64,000 nt of DNA from Anaerolineales bacterium (GTDB taxonomy: Bacteria > Chloroflexota > Anaerolineae > 4572-78 > J111), in NCBI GenBank assembly GCA_015075405.1, contig JABTUK010000003.1, positions 992,001 to 1,056,000 on the forward strand. The letters run 5' to 3'. The notes below the pieces were generated by a model, which was not told where the DNA came from, did not search any database, and saw nothing but the letters and a program-made list of their open reading frames with translations. Position 1 is the first letter of the stretch. Every line of letters begins with the position of its first letter. The translations under genes and the position numbers were made by a program. Shown piece by piece: positions 39,954-48,682 of this stretch.

Positions 39954-40008
39954 GACACCACCTTTAGCATGAAGTCAACTTCAATTATCAATGGATACCC
40001 GATAATTG

Positions 40009-40536
40009 TCAATCTCGCACCGACACAATTTTGATGCGATTGCTGCCATCCTGGTCATTCTTGGCTTTTTGGAGTAGCGCCTCAACCACGCCTGCCGGGG
40101 CCATATCTTTGATACTGCCGCCATTCAAAGCAATCTCGCGCAGGATACTGGAACTAAGAAATGAATACTCCTGGCTGGCCATCAAACACACGGTATCAAT
40201 ATCCGGTTCGAGCTGGTGGTTAGCCAGCGAGAGTTGCAACTCCCATTCAAAATCCGACAGCGCCCGCAAGCCACGGACAATATAACCAGCCCCCTGTTCT
40301 TTGGCAAAATTTACGGTTAACCCGCTGTAACTCTTAACCTCGACATTGCCCAGATGGGCCAGGGCCTCCCGGCTCATCGCCAACCGCTCTTCAATGGAAA
40401 AAAGCAAACTTTTCATGGGGCGGTCGTACACCCCCACAATCAGCTCGTCAAACAGCTTGGCGGCGCGGGCCGCAATATCAATGTGACCATTGGTAATGGG
40501 ATCAAATGTAGCAGGGTAGATAGCTCGACGCATCAA
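40009..40536 (-). CDS. coaD: Phosphopantetheine adenylyltransferase
   Basis: This 175-residue enzyme adds AMP to 4'-phosphopantetheine in coenzyme A synthesis. The nucleotidyltransferase signature is YPATFDPITNGHIDI with the TxxH region intact; VRGLRALSDFEWELQL and ASQEYSFLSSSILREIA are the other hallmark segments. Its start overlaps the end of recG by four bases, an order (recG, then coaD, with rsmD often in between) known in many bacteria; rsmD is absent here. Two Met codons stand at the start. Length is normal or slightly long at the C terminus. Confidence 0.95.
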   Translation of the reverse strand: MMRRAIYPATFDPITNGHIDIAARAAKLFDELIVGVYDRPMKSLLFSIEERLAMSREALAHLGNVEVKSYSGLTVNFAKEQGAGYIVRGLRALSDFEWELQLSLANHQLEPDIDTVCLMASQEYSFLSSSILREIALNGGSIKDMAPAGVVEALLQKAKNDQDGSNRIKIVSVRD

Positions 40537-43124
40537 TTTAAGTCACTCCGTGGACTCCAAAAGTTAGCCAACTGCCGGGCCAGCAGCCGGTTTTGGGGAC
40601 TATCCAAACTGGGGTCTTTTTCAAAAATCAGGCCGGCTTCCTGGCGGGCCAGTTCCAGCAGCTTGGTATCGCTTAACTTGACCAGCTTCAAATCCGGCAG
40701 ACCGCTTTGGCGTGTGCCAAAAAACTCGCCGGGGCCGCGCAGTTGCAAATCCTGTTCGGCCAATTCAAACCCGTTGCTGGTCCGTTCGATGACAGCCAGG
40801 CGCTGTTCGGCTTCCGCCGAGGCGTTATCGGCCAAAAGCAAACAGTAACTCTGATGCTCCCCCCGGCCCACCCGGCCCCGAAATTGGTGCAGTTGAGCCA
40901 GGCCAAAACGGTTAGCGCCTTCCACCAAAATAACGGTGGCATTGGGCACGTCAATGCCCACCTCGACCACCGAAGTTGAGACCAGAATGTGCATTTCCCG
41001 GTCACGAAAGGCGGCCATGACCTTTTCTTTCTCTTCGGCTTTCATCCGCCCGTGCAGCAGCCCCAATTTCAACTTGGGGAAGATTTGGCTTTGCAGCCGC
41101 TTATGTTCCTCTACCGCCGACTTGGCTTCGGTTTTCTCCGATTCTTCCACCAGCGGGCAGATGATAAAAGCCTGCCGTCCCTTTTCAATTTGGGCTTGAA
41201 TAAAGCCATAAGCCCGCTCTCGCTCCCGTGGGGTCAACCAACGGGTTTCGATAATCTGGCGGCCCGGCGGCATTTCGTCAATAATAGACAAGTCCAAATC
41301 GCCGTACAGGGTCAGGGCCAACGTGCGCGGAATGGGTGTGGCGGTCATCACCAGCATGTGCGGATTAAAGCCCTTTTCCCGCAGCGCCGCCCGCTGTTCA
41401 ACCCCAAAGCGATGCTGCTCGTCAATCACCGCCAACCGCAGGCTTTTGAGTTCGACATCGCCCTGGATGATGGCGTGTGTGCCCACCAAGATATCAACCT
41501 GGCCGTTGGCCAGCCCGTCGAGCAGTTCTTTGCGCTCGGCGGCCGGCGTGCTGCCGGTCAACAAGCGAATTTGGAAGGGGCGTCCCAGCGCCTCCCCAAT
41601 GGAGGCAAGCAGGCGGCTCATCCCCTGAAAATGCTGCTCAGCCAAAATTTCGGTCGGGGCTAAGATGGCCGCCTGGCCGCCATCGAGCACCGTGAGGACC
41701 ATCGCCGCCAGCGCCACCACCGTTTTGCCGGAGCCGACATCCCCTTGCAGCAGGCGGCTCATAGGCGTTTCTCGCCGCAGGTCGGCCACAATTTCATCCA
41801 AAGCTTTGCGTTGAGCCGAGGTTAACTGATAAGGCAGCGCCTGGAGCATGGGTTCCACCGCCTCGGCCTTGATATTGACCGGCCGCCCTTGTTGGGCCTG
41901 CCAGGCGCGCCGTTGGCGCAGTACGCCTAATTGAATGAGTAACAACTCGTCAAAGGCCAGGCGGCGTCGGGCGGCCTCCAGCTTGCCCCAATCGTCGGGG
42001 AAGTGAATCTGGCGGATGGCTTCGTCGAGTGGCAGCATGCCCAGCCGCTGGCGCGACTCCTCCGGCAAATAGTCCGGCAAACGGCGGGTCCAGTAGTCAA
42101 CCGTTGCCTTAATCTGGTTGCGCAGCCATTTGATGGTAAGCCCTTCGGTCAGCGGGTAAACCGGCACCAGCCGCCCGGTGTGGATCATATTTTTGTCCAA
42201 CTCTTCCCAATCCGGCGATTGAAAAGTCAGGCGACCCAGATACTCGTCCACCTTGCCGCTGATAACAAGCTGCAAACCAGGGGTCAATTTTTGGGCCAGC
42301 CAGGGTTGGTTAAACCAGGTGACTTCAATGGTGGCTGTGCCGTCGGATAGGGTCGTCGTGACAATAGAACGCCCATTACGGGTGTCGCGCTGGCGAGTTT
42401 CCCAGACCTGGGCAATAATGGTCACTTCTTCGCCGAATTGAAGCTGGTTGATGGGCTTCAAGGTCCGGTAGTCATCGTAGCGGCGGGGATAAAGGCTCAA
42501 AAAATCGCCAATGGTGCGGACGCCCAGATTGGCTAATTTTTTGGCCATGGCCTCTTTGATCCCCGGCAGTTTCGTCACGGATGAGTCCAGCCCGGCATTG
42601 CTCAAATCCGGCTGCGATTCCCTGGGCAAGCGGGGCGCATGCGGCGGCGACGGCCTGGGAGACACGGGCGGCCTGGGACTAGGGGGGGGAGGGTCAGGCG
42701 TTGGCACAACCTGTTCAGGTTGTGCCTCAATTACCACCGGGGCTACCTCAGGGGTAGCCTCCACTTGAGTCGGCTCGGCGGGGGAGGGAGGAGCAGGTGA
42801 CTTGGCCGGAGCGGCAGCAGGCGGAACCGGCGCTTCTCTTTCTCTGGTGACACTAGGAGCACCGCCCGCTTTGTGCAATTTAACCAACAGCCGGTGAATA
42901 AAGTGAGGCCGGTCGGCCTCGGCGACCTCGGAGTAGCGCGCCAAATCCTGGGTTATCTCATTAATCAGAGCGCGCTGCTCATCTGTGGTCGCTTCCTGGA
43001 GGGCTTCATTCCCCCAATTCGAGGCCAGTTTTTCCAGCCCCCCAAAAACTGCTTTATTTTTATAACCCAGTCTCTTTTCCTGGGTCAACATTCGACTCAA
43101 TTTATCAAAACTGGACAAAACCAT
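40533..43124 (-). CDS. recG: ATP-dependent DNA helicase RecG with N-terminal extension
   Basis: This 863-residue helicase processes stalled replication forks and branched DNA. It has the wedge/OB domain (LQFGEEVTIIAQVWETRQRD), helicase motif I LLQGDVGSGKTVVALAAM, DEQHRFGVEQ and motif VI QLHQFRGRVGRGEHQSYCLL. The E. coli protein has 693 residues; the extra 170 are N-terminal: a helical segment (about 1-90: LDKLSRMLTQEKRLGYKNKA and others), then a Pro/Ala/Val-rich linker (about 95-165). Such N-terminal parts are usual in Chloroflexota and Cyanobacteria. It overlaps coaD by four bases. Confidence 0.95.
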   Translation of the reverse strand: MVLSSFDKLSRMLTQEKRLGYKNKAVFGGLEKLASNWGNEALQEATTDEQRALINEITQDLARYSEVAEADRPHFIHRLLVKLHKAGGAPSVTREREAPVPPAAAPAKSPAPPSPAEPTQVEATPEVAPVVIEAQPEQVVPTPDPPPPSPRPPVSPRPSPPHAPRLPRESQPDLSNAGLDSSVTKLPGIKEAMAKKLANLGVRTIGDFLSLYPRRYDDYRTLKPINQLQFGEEVTIIAQVWETRQRDTRNGRSIVTTTLSDGTATIEVTWFNQPWLAQKLTPGLQLVISGKVDEYLGRLTFQSPDWEELDKNMIHTGRLVPVYPLTEGLTIKWLRNQIKATVDYWTRRLPDYLPEESRQRLGMLPLDEAIRQIHFPDDWGKLEAARRRLAFDELLLIQLGVLRQRRAWQAQQGRPVNIKAEAVEPMLQALPYQLTSAQRKALDEIVADLRRETPMSRLLQGDVGSGKTVVALAAMVLTVLDGGQAAILAPTEILAEQHFQGMSRLLASIGEALGRPFQIRLLTGSTPAAERKELLDGLANGQVDILVGTHAIIQGDVELKSLRLAVIDEQHRFGVEQRAALREKGFNPHMLVMTATPIPRTLALTLYGDLDLSIIDEMPPGRQIIETRWLTPRERERAYGFIQAQIEKGRQAFIICPLVEESEKTEAKSAVEEHKRLQSQIFPKLKLGLLHGRMKAEEKEKVMAAFRDREMHILVSTSVVEVGIDVPNATVILVEGANRFGLAQLHQFRGRVGRGEHQSYCLLLADNASAEAEQRLAVIERTSNGFELAEQDLQLRGPGEFFGTRQSGLPDLKLVKLSDTKLLELARQEAGLIFEKDPSLDSPQNRLLARQLANFWSPRSDLN

Positions 43125-43181
43125 ACGATTTACGATTTTAGATTTTGGATTTTAGATTTCAATTGTTTCACAATTCACCAT

Positions 43182-44048
43182 TCAAAAGGTCATGCCTTCA
43201 TACACAACAATCCCCATGGCATTGGGACCAACGCGGGTAGCCAGGTCAGGGCCGTACTGAATGATGGGAAAACGCAAACTGGGAAAACTCTGCTCCAGCC
43301 GTTCTTGCAGGGTAAGGGCTTCCTTGTTGGGCTGTTTATGGGGTTGAATAATAGCAGTTTGCTCCAAATTATCAAATTCGGCCACAAACTCAAACAGTTT
43401 CTCAATGGCCTTTTCGGTGGTGCGGACCTTTTCCAGGGGGATGATGTCCCCGTCTTCCATAAACAGAATCGGCTTGATATTCAACATCGAGCCGAGGATG
43501 GCCTGAGCTTTGCCAATACGCCCGCTTCGCTCCAAATAGTCCATCGTTTCGACATAAAATACCAGGTAAATATGCGGAATCATGCCCCGCACCAGGCGCA
43601 CAATATCGTCCAGCGATGCGCCCTCATTGGCGGCCCTGGCCGCAGCCTTGACCAAAATCCCCAACCCGACGGAGGTGGTCATCGAATCAACCAGCTCGAT
43701 AGAGCAGCGGCCCAGCAGGCTTTCGGCGCCCATGCGGGCCTGCTGTAAGGTTTTGCTCAAATGGCTGGAAATGTGGATCGAAAGCATCTGGTCCGTTTGT
43801 TTGTGCAGCCTGCCGTAAAGTTCTTCAAACACCGCCGGGTCGGGCGGCAGGCTGGCCGGATAGGACGCGCCGTAGTTCAAGCGGCGAAACAACTCATCCG
43901 AGTCAATGTTGACCCCTTCTGAAAACCGGTCGTGGCCCAATTGAATGGTCAAGGGGATGACATGAATGCCTAATTTTTCGGCTTCCCCTGGCTCAAAGTA
44001 AGCAGTACTATCGGTGACAATGGCAACTTTTCGTGACAACGTAAACAT
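43182..44048 (-). CDS. DegV family fatty-acid-binding protein
   Basis: This 288-residue protein is a DegV/FakB-type fatty-acid-binding protein. VAIVTDSTAYFEPGEAEKLG, VDSMTTSVGLGILVKAAA, YVETMDYLERSGRIGKAQAI and IIQYGPDLATRVGPNAMGIV are family hallmarks, including the Thr-Asp-Ser that contacts the lipid head group. It overlaps the upstream FakA gene by one base, which fits a FakA-FakB fatty acid kinase that feeds exogenous fatty acids into phospholipid synthesis as acyl phosphate. Acyl chain preference is not known. Confidence 0.92.
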   Translation of the reverse strand: MFTLSRKVAIVTDSTAYFEPGEAEKLGIHVIPLTIQLGHDRFSEGVNIDSDELFRRLNYGASYPASLPPDPAVFEELYGRLHKQTDQMLSIHISSHLSKTLQQARMGAESLLGRCSIELVDSMTTSVGLGILVKAAARAANEGASLDDIVRLVRGMIPHIYLVFYVETMDYLERSGRIGKAQAILGSMLNIKPILFMEDGDIIPLEKVRTTEKAIEKLFEFVAEFDNLEQTAIIQPHKQPNKEALTLQERLEQSFPSLRFPIIQYGPDLATRVGPNAMGIVVYEGMTF

Positions 44049-45742
44049 TACTCCAATGAAATGATATAGTAGTAGTAAGGCTGGCCCCCAGCATGAACTT
44101 CAACTTCCAGTTCAGGATAAAGCGCTTTAATTTTAGCGGCCATCGCGCTGGCCTGGGCCTGGCTACATTCCTGGCCGAAATAAAGGGTGATGACTTCACA
44201 GTCGCCGGCTTCGACTTTTTCCAGCACATCCAGCGTTACTTCGTCGTAATCCCGGCCCACGCTGACCAGCTCATCGTTGAGCAGGCCCATCACATCCCCC
44301 GATTTTATCTGGAACCCGCTCAAAGTGGTATCACGGACCGCCCGTGTGATTTCCAATGTTTGCACCTGCTGGGCCGCGTCGAGCATGCGCTCGGCATTAG
44401 CCGCCAGGTCGCTTTGATAATTCAGCGACAGCAGGGCTGCGATGCCCTGCGGAATCGTTTTGGTGGGGATGACCCGCACATTTTTGGACGACAACTTTTG
44501 GGCCTGCTGCGCCGCCAAAATCACATTGGCGTTGTTGGGCAGCAGCAGAACATCATTGCCGTGAAACTTATCTATCGCCGCCAGCAGTTCTTCCGGGCTG
44601 GGGTTCATGGTCTGCCCGCCGAGGACAATCTGGTTAGCGCCCAAACTCTGCAAAATATGGGCCAAGCCCTGGCTGGGGGCCACACAAACCGTACCGATAC
44701 TGGTCATGCTGTCACGCAGTCGGTCGGTCAACTGGCTGGGCAGCGACAGCGGCGGTACATGCGTTCCACCGCCGCGTTCCCGCGCAAACTGGCGGGCTTG
44801 CAGGGCCATATTCTCCACCACCACATCGGCCAAAGGGCCCAGGCTGGCCCCATAACTCAGCGGCATGCCGGGGTCGTGAACGTGAACATGCACCTTAACC
44901 AGATGTTCATCGCCCACCACCAGCGTTGACCAGCCCAGCCGGTCAATTTGGGTCCGAATTTCTTCAACATTCAACCGCTCGCCCTGGATGAGAAACTGGA
45001 CATCATACCCATAGGCGGCTTCGCCCAGTTCCAGGGTAGGTCGCCAATCGGTGGCAGTCCCGCCGTCCGCTGAGACTGGTCCAACAGGCTCGCCCCGCAG
45101 ACAGCGCAAACTGCCCTCCAAAATGTAAACCAGGCCCTGACCGCCGGAGTCGGTCACGCCGGCTTCTTGCAAAATCGGCAGCAAGGTTGGGGTGTTGGCC
45201 TGGGCTGTCTGGGCTGCGGCCACCATATCGGCCAGAACGGTGGTCAAATCGTCATTTTTTTTGGCGCTCTGCTGGGCAGCTTCGGCGGCGCAGCGGGCGA
45301 CGGTCAAAATTGTCCCCTCGACCGGGTTAAGCACGCTCTGATAAGCAGTCTCAACGCCCTGCTGGGCGGCATTGGCCCAAACTATGGGGGTAATGCGGTC
45401 GCATCCAGCCAAAGAGCAGGCCAGCCCCTGCCAAAACTGCGACAAAATCACCCCGGAGTTACCCCGCGCGCCCATCAACGCGCCCTGAGCCACCGCTGTG
45501 GCTACGATCTCGGCCCGGTCGTCGGCAGCCTTGTCGGCGGCGGCGAGGGCGGCGCGCATAGTCAGGACCATATTGGTTCCGGTGTCGCCATCGGGCACAG
45601 GAAAGACATTGAGACTGTTAACAATCTGGCTGTGCGCCTCCAACCACTGCCCGCCGGCCCAGAGCATGGCTTTCAGGCCCGCGCCGGTGGCGGCTAATAT
45701 GCTGCCGTTTTCTATTTGAAATCCCTGGCCAGTTGGCCTCAT
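44048..45742 (-). CDS. fakA: Fatty acid kinase catalytic subunit (DhaL/DegV-partner protein)
   Basis: This kinase of about 564 residues has a DhaL-type ATP-binding domain at the N terminus (NSLNVFPVPDGDTGTNMVLT with the Asp residues that hold Mg-ATP; QGALMGARGNSGVILSQFWQ) and the YloV-type middle and C-terminal domains (DSGGQGLVYILEGSLR). FakA phosphorylates a fatty acid presented by the DegV/FakB protein. The start is placed at ATG 45742; a TTG at 45769 is an alternative with no better ribosome site. The upstream region has a palindromic operator-like site shared with rpmB. Confidence 0.92.
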   Translation of the reverse strand: MRPTGQGFQIENGSILAATGAGLKAMLWAGGQWLEAHSQIVNSLNVFPVPDGDTGTNMVLTMRAALAAADKAADDRAEIVATAVAQGALMGARGNSGVILSQFWQGLACSLAGCDRITPIVWANAAQQGVETAYQSVLNPVEGTILTVARCAAEAAQQSAKKNDDLTTVLADMVAAAQTAQANTPTLLPILQEAGVTDSGGQGLVYILEGSLRCLRGEPVGPVSADGGTATDWRPTLELGEAAYGYDVQFLIQGERLNVEEIRTQIDRLGWSTLVVGDEHLVKVHVHVHDPGMPLSYGASLGPLADVVVENMALQARQFARERGGGTHVPPLSLPSQLTDRLRDSMTSIGTVCVAPSQGLAHILQSLGANQIVLGGQTMNPSPEELLAAIDKFHGNDVLLLPNNANVILAAQQAQKLSSKNVRVIPTKTIPQGIAALLSLNYQSDLAANAERMLDAAQQVQTLEITRAVRDTTLSGFQIKSGDVMGLLNDELVSVGRDYDEVTLDVLEKVEAGDCEVITLYFGQECSQAQASAMAAKIKALYPELEVEVHAGGQPYYYYIISLE

Positions 45743-45780
45743 CGCTGCCCGTACCGCCGTTCTTGCCAATTCCAGACGTC

Positions 45781-45797
45781 TGTGATATTATATCACA
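45781..45797. promoter_or_regulatory. CRP/FNR-like palindrome between fakA and rpmB
   Basis: TGTGATATTATATCACA is a perfect palindrome with the TGTGA...TCACA arms of a CRP-family site (spacing 7 instead of 6). It adjoins a second palindrome, CAGACGTCTG (45773-45782), in the gap between the divergent genes. Confidence 0.55.
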
Positions 45798-45800
45798 ATC

Positions 45801-45829
45801 AATTGCAACAGGCGCGTTGCAATTTTTTT
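45801..45829 (+). terminator. Hairpin with T tract upstream of rpmB (attenuator-like)
   Basis: AATTGCAAC and GTTGCAATT pair across AGGCGC, followed by TTTTT, in the sense direction of rpmB. A transcript starting upstream would be terminated here, so this may be a leader attenuator; an rpmB promoter after it cannot be excluded. Confidence 0.55.
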
Positions 45830-45893
45830 CTGCAAAATTCAAGCTGCTGGCGCCAGCCAGGCTTTGCTATTATCAAAAGAAGGAAAAGTAACC

Positions 45894-46073
45894 ATGGCCA
45901 AATGTCAACTCTGCCAGAAAAAAACGATGAGTGGTCACAATGTGAGCCACTCGATGCGTCATACCAAGCGACAGTGGAAAGCCAATGTGCAAACCGTGAC
46001 TGTCCTTAAGGATGGCCAGGCTCGTCGCATTAAAGTTTGCTCCCGTTGCCTGCGGACAGCCAGCAAAGCTTAA
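45894..46073 (+). CDS. rpmB: 50S ribosomal protein L28
   Basis: This 59-residue protein is bL28. The Cys-containing form is evident: MAKCQLCQKKTMSGHNVSHS with one CxxC and VCSRCLRTASK with the second. NVSHSMRHTKRQWKANVQTV is the family core. The ATG at 45894 follows GAAGGAAAAG. It is divergent from fakA and followed by a strong terminator, the usual arrangement for rpmB next to fakA in Firmicutes and Chloroflexota. A hairpin with a T tract upstream may act as a leader attenuator. Confidence 0.96.
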   Translation: MAKCQLCQKKTMSGHNVSHSMRHTKRQWKANVQTVTVLKDGQARRIKVCSRCLRTASKA

Positions 46074-46096
46074 CCCACCCGACATCACCACTTTTT

Positions 46097-46126
46097 AAGG
46101 CCAGCAATGATGCTGGCCTTTTTTTA
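46097..46126 (+). terminator. rpmB terminator
   Basis: AAGGCCAGCA and TGCTGGCCTT form a 10-bp stem with an ATGA loop and are followed by a run of T bases. Confidence 0.9.
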
Positions 46127-46167
46127 TAAGTTTGCGACCCCCACAACGGTATAACATCATACAACGT

Positions 46168-47235
46168 TCACCCCGAAAATGCAAGGGCCATATTTCCCTG
46201 GTGATGGGCGTTGTGAAGCTGGCCGCAGCCGGCGGCGATGTCAATGCCCCGCCGCAGCCGAACCGTGGTGGGAATTCCGGCCGCTTCCAGCCGGTCCCGA
46301 AAAGCGTAGACCCGCTCATCGGGCGAGCCGCTCCAGGGGGAGTTGGGAGTAGGGTTGAGCGGAATCAGGTTAACGTGACAGAGCAGCCCTCGCAGCAAAT
46401 CGGCCAACTGGCCGGCCTGGGCCTCACTGTCGTTGAGCCGATCCATCAAGGCATATTCAAAGGTGACGCGCCGGTGGGTGGCCGCGATGTAATCGCGGAG
46501 AGCGGGCATGAGCATGCCCAGGGGATAGCGGCGATTAATCGGCACAATGGTGTTACGCAGTTCGTCCGTAGGCGCGTGCAGCGAGACAGCCAGCCCAACC
46601 TGCTCCGGCTCTTTGCTCATGCGGCGGATGGCCGGCACCAGGCCCACTGTCGAAATAGTCATGTGCCGCGCCCCCAAATTAAAGCCGGCCGGGTCGTTCA
46701 ACCGGCGCACGGCCCGCCAGGTTTCAGCGTAATTCGCTAGCGGTTCGCCCATGCCCATAAAGACAATGTTAGTGACGCGCCGGCCTTCCTGGTCGAGCTG
46801 CCGGGCGTAATAGAGCACCTGGGCCACAATCTCGCCGGCGCTGAGGTTGCGCATAAAGCCCATCTGGCCGGTGGCGCAAAAAGGACAGGCCATGGCGCAG
46901 CCGGCCTGAGTGCTGATGCACAGCGTTTGGCGCTGGTCATAGCGCATCAGCACCGCTTCGATTTCGCGGCCATCGGGCAGGGCAAAGAGCGTTTTGTGGG
47001 TGTAACCGTCGCTGGAGTCCAGGGCCACCACCGGCCTAAGCGAGTTTAGCCCGGTTTCCTCCGCCAGCCGCAACCGCAGCGATTTGGGCAGGTTGCTCAT
47101 TTCGGCCACATCGGCGGCATGCCGCTGGTAGAGCCAGGTTTCGATCTGGCCGGCCCGGTAGGCCGGTTCACCCCAAGTAGTCAATAATTCTTTTAGTTCA
47201 ACCTGCGAGAGGTTGAGGAGATAGGGTTTGGTCAT
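46168..47235 (-). CDS. rlmN: 23S rRNA (adenine(2503)-C(2))-methyltransferase
   Basis: This 355-residue radical-SAM enzyme methylates A2503 of 23S rRNA (and a tRNA adenine in some bacteria). The radical-SAM cluster is in CISTQAGCAMACPFCATGQM (CxxxCxxC), MGMGEPLANY follows, and the C-terminal RRGIDIAAGCGQL contains the second catalytic Cys. The N-terminal accessory domain (LKELLTTWGEPAYRAGQIET) is intact. The short segment TVRLRRGIDIAAGC confirms RlmN or its relative Cfr; absence of typical Cfr residues favours RlmN. It is convergent with rpmB. Confidence 0.95.
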   Translation of the reverse strand: MTKPYLLNLSQVELKELLTTWGEPAYRAGQIETWLYQRHAADVAEMSNLPKSLRLRLAEETGLNSLRPVVALDSSDGYTHKTLFALPDGREIEAVLMRYDQRQTLCISTQAGCAMACPFCATGQMGFMRNLSAGEIVAQVLYYARQLDQEGRRVTNIVFMGMGEPLANYAETWRAVRRLNDPAGFNLGARHMTISTVGLVPAIRRMSKEPEQVGLAVSLHAPTDELRNTIVPINRRYPLGMLMPALRDYIAATHRRVTFEYALMDRLNDSEAQAGQLADLLRGLLCHVNLIPLNPTPNSPWSGSPDERVYAFRDRLEAAGIPTTVRLRRGIDIAAGCGQLHNAHHQGNMALAFSG

Positions 47236-47262
47236 ATTTCGTCACGCTGCCAGAGATTCTCA

Positions 47263-47297
47263 TGTCATTCCGACCGCAGGGAGGAATCCCTCAAATC
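47263..47297 (+). repeat. Half copy of TGTCATTCCGACC repeat
   Basis: TGTCATTCCGACCGCAGGGA and GGAATCCCTC match the left half of the palindromic family at 14577 and 22233; no right arm is present. Confidence 0.65.
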
Positions 47298-47311
47298 TAT
47301 GCTAAAGTACC

Positions 47312-47420
47312 CCGCCCGGTGATAAATCAGCCGGGCTAGAGAACTACGCCGGATTAATCCGGCTCGGATAAGCCCGATTCATCGGGCGCTGTTGCATAGC
47401 CGGGGCGATTTATCCCCCGG
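47312..47420. repeat. Multi-hairpin element, copy B1
   Basis: Four hairpins follow one another: CCCGGTGATAAATCAGCCGGG, GCCGGATTAATCCGGC, GCCCGATTCATCGGGC and CCGGGGCGATTTATCCCCCG (plus one G). The backbone GCCCGATTCATCGGGCGCTG is shared in reverse orientation with 63297-63365. Confidence 0.8.
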
Positions 47421-47457
47421 CGATTTCCGACATAATACGCAACAATATCTTCAAATA

Positions 47458-48516
47458 TCACTCACCGGCCGCCTGCTTGTCACGTTTGAATAATCCGGCT
47501 ATCTTTCGGGGAATAAAAATAATTACTCCCCAAATAAAGCCCACCAGCCAAAATATTAATCGAAAAACACCACCCCAGAAATTCACAAAAAAGCGCACAT
47601 AGGCTTTAAACCCTTTATGAGCGGTCTCCCCGGCCCGCCTCGCTCCGAAACTCACCGCCGGCCCGACCGTATCGGCCATCCGGCCGGCCCCGCTGACCAC
47701 TGCTTCGCCCGCCGCTCTACCGGCCTCGCCCACTTGCGCCGCGCCCCAGGCCAGAGCATCGCCGGCTGATCTGCCGCTTTCGGCCAGCCAGACGCCAATC
47801 TTGCGCTCGTCCACCCCGGTGACAGCCCGCAGACTGTCGCTCCAGGTTGGGACGGCTTCCGGCCCCAACCGGAAGTAGGCGTCGGCCCGCTGGCCGATAA
47901 TGTAGGTCGAGAGGGCGTTTGTCCCCGCCGAGGCAATCACCCCGACGATGGGCAGGGCTTTGAGAATGGCTTTCTCGGCAAAGCGTTCGCCCACTTCCAG
48001 AGCAATTTTCTCGCCGGCCTTGCGGGCCAAGGCGCTGGTCCCGGCGCTTAAGCCGGTAATCAGCAGGACCAACTGCTGCTTTTCGGCTTCGGTCAGGGGA
48101 TAATCATACACCGCTGCGATTTCCAGCACCAGTTCGGCCTGCAATTTGAAGGTAGCGCCCACATCCGCCGCCACACCCAGGGTTAACGCCGCCGCCGTGC
48201 CAATACCCGGAATCAAACCCGCCCCGGACGTGACCGCGCCGACCGCCCCGGTGCGCTGGAGCTTGTCGCGGATCAGCCGCTGCGACAGTTGCTCCGGGGT
48301 CTCGTTGGGATATTTCTCCTTCAACTCCTGGACCCGTTTGGCCGCCGCGGCGATGTCCACATCGTGGATCACTCCAAAAATTTTACGCATCACCACGTTG
48401 GCCAGATCGTCCACCTCTTGTTGCACCGCCGGCGGCTTGGCCTCGACCGTCTGTAGCTCCCGGTTAACCGTCGTCATAATTTCCTGGGCCTGGCTTTTGA
48501 GTGATGGTTCGGTCAT
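47458..48516 (-). CDS. EcsC family protein
   Basis: This 352-residue protein belongs to the EcsC family, named after a Bacillus ABC-transporter-linked gene of unknown mechanism. TGAVGAVTSGAGLIPGIGTA and AALTLGVAADVGATFKLQAE are the hydrophobic family core, followed by ALARKAGEKIALEVGERFAE and LPIVGVIASAGTNALSTYII. A Gly/Ala-rich region and a C-terminal membrane hairpin (VNFWGGVFRLIFWLVGFIWG) complete it. The ATG at 48516 follows GAGGGG. The start at 48576 would add 20 residues without a ribosome site. Function unknown. Confidence 0.85.
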   Translation of the reverse strand: MTEPSLKSQAQEIMTTVNRELQTVEAKPPAVQQEVDDLANVVMRKIFGVIHDVDIAAAAKRVQELKEKYPNETPEQLSQRLIRDKLQRTGAVGAVTSGAGLIPGIGTAAALTLGVAADVGATFKLQAELVLEIAAVYDYPLTEAEKQQLVLLITGLSAGTSALARKAGEKIALEVGERFAEKAILKALPIVGVIASAGTNALSTYIIGQRADAYFRLGPEAVPTWSDSLRAVTGVDERKIGVWLAESGRSAGDALAWGAAQVGEAGRAAGEAVVSGAGRMADTVGPAVSFGARRAGETAHKGFKAYVRFFVNFWGGVFRLIFWLVGFIWGVIIFIPRKIAGLFKRDKQAAGE

Positions 48517-48621
48517 AATGGTTAGTTCCCCTCGGTGTGATGGTGATGGTGATGCGTGAAACGTTTGAACGTTCAACGTTTAACATTATAATCAAAATCG
48601 GCGGGCTTGCCCAATGATGCC

Positions 48622-48650
48622 TTGTAGCAGGGGCGGGCTTGGGTTATAAT
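48622..48650 (+). promoter_or_regulatory. Sigma70-type promoter for DUF4058 gene
   Basis: TTGTAG at 48622 and a perfect TATAAT at 48645 are separated by exactly 17 bases; the start codon follows at 48683. Confidence 0.7.
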
Positions 48651-48682
48651 AGTGGAGACGCAGCAAGAAAAGGAGACAGCCC

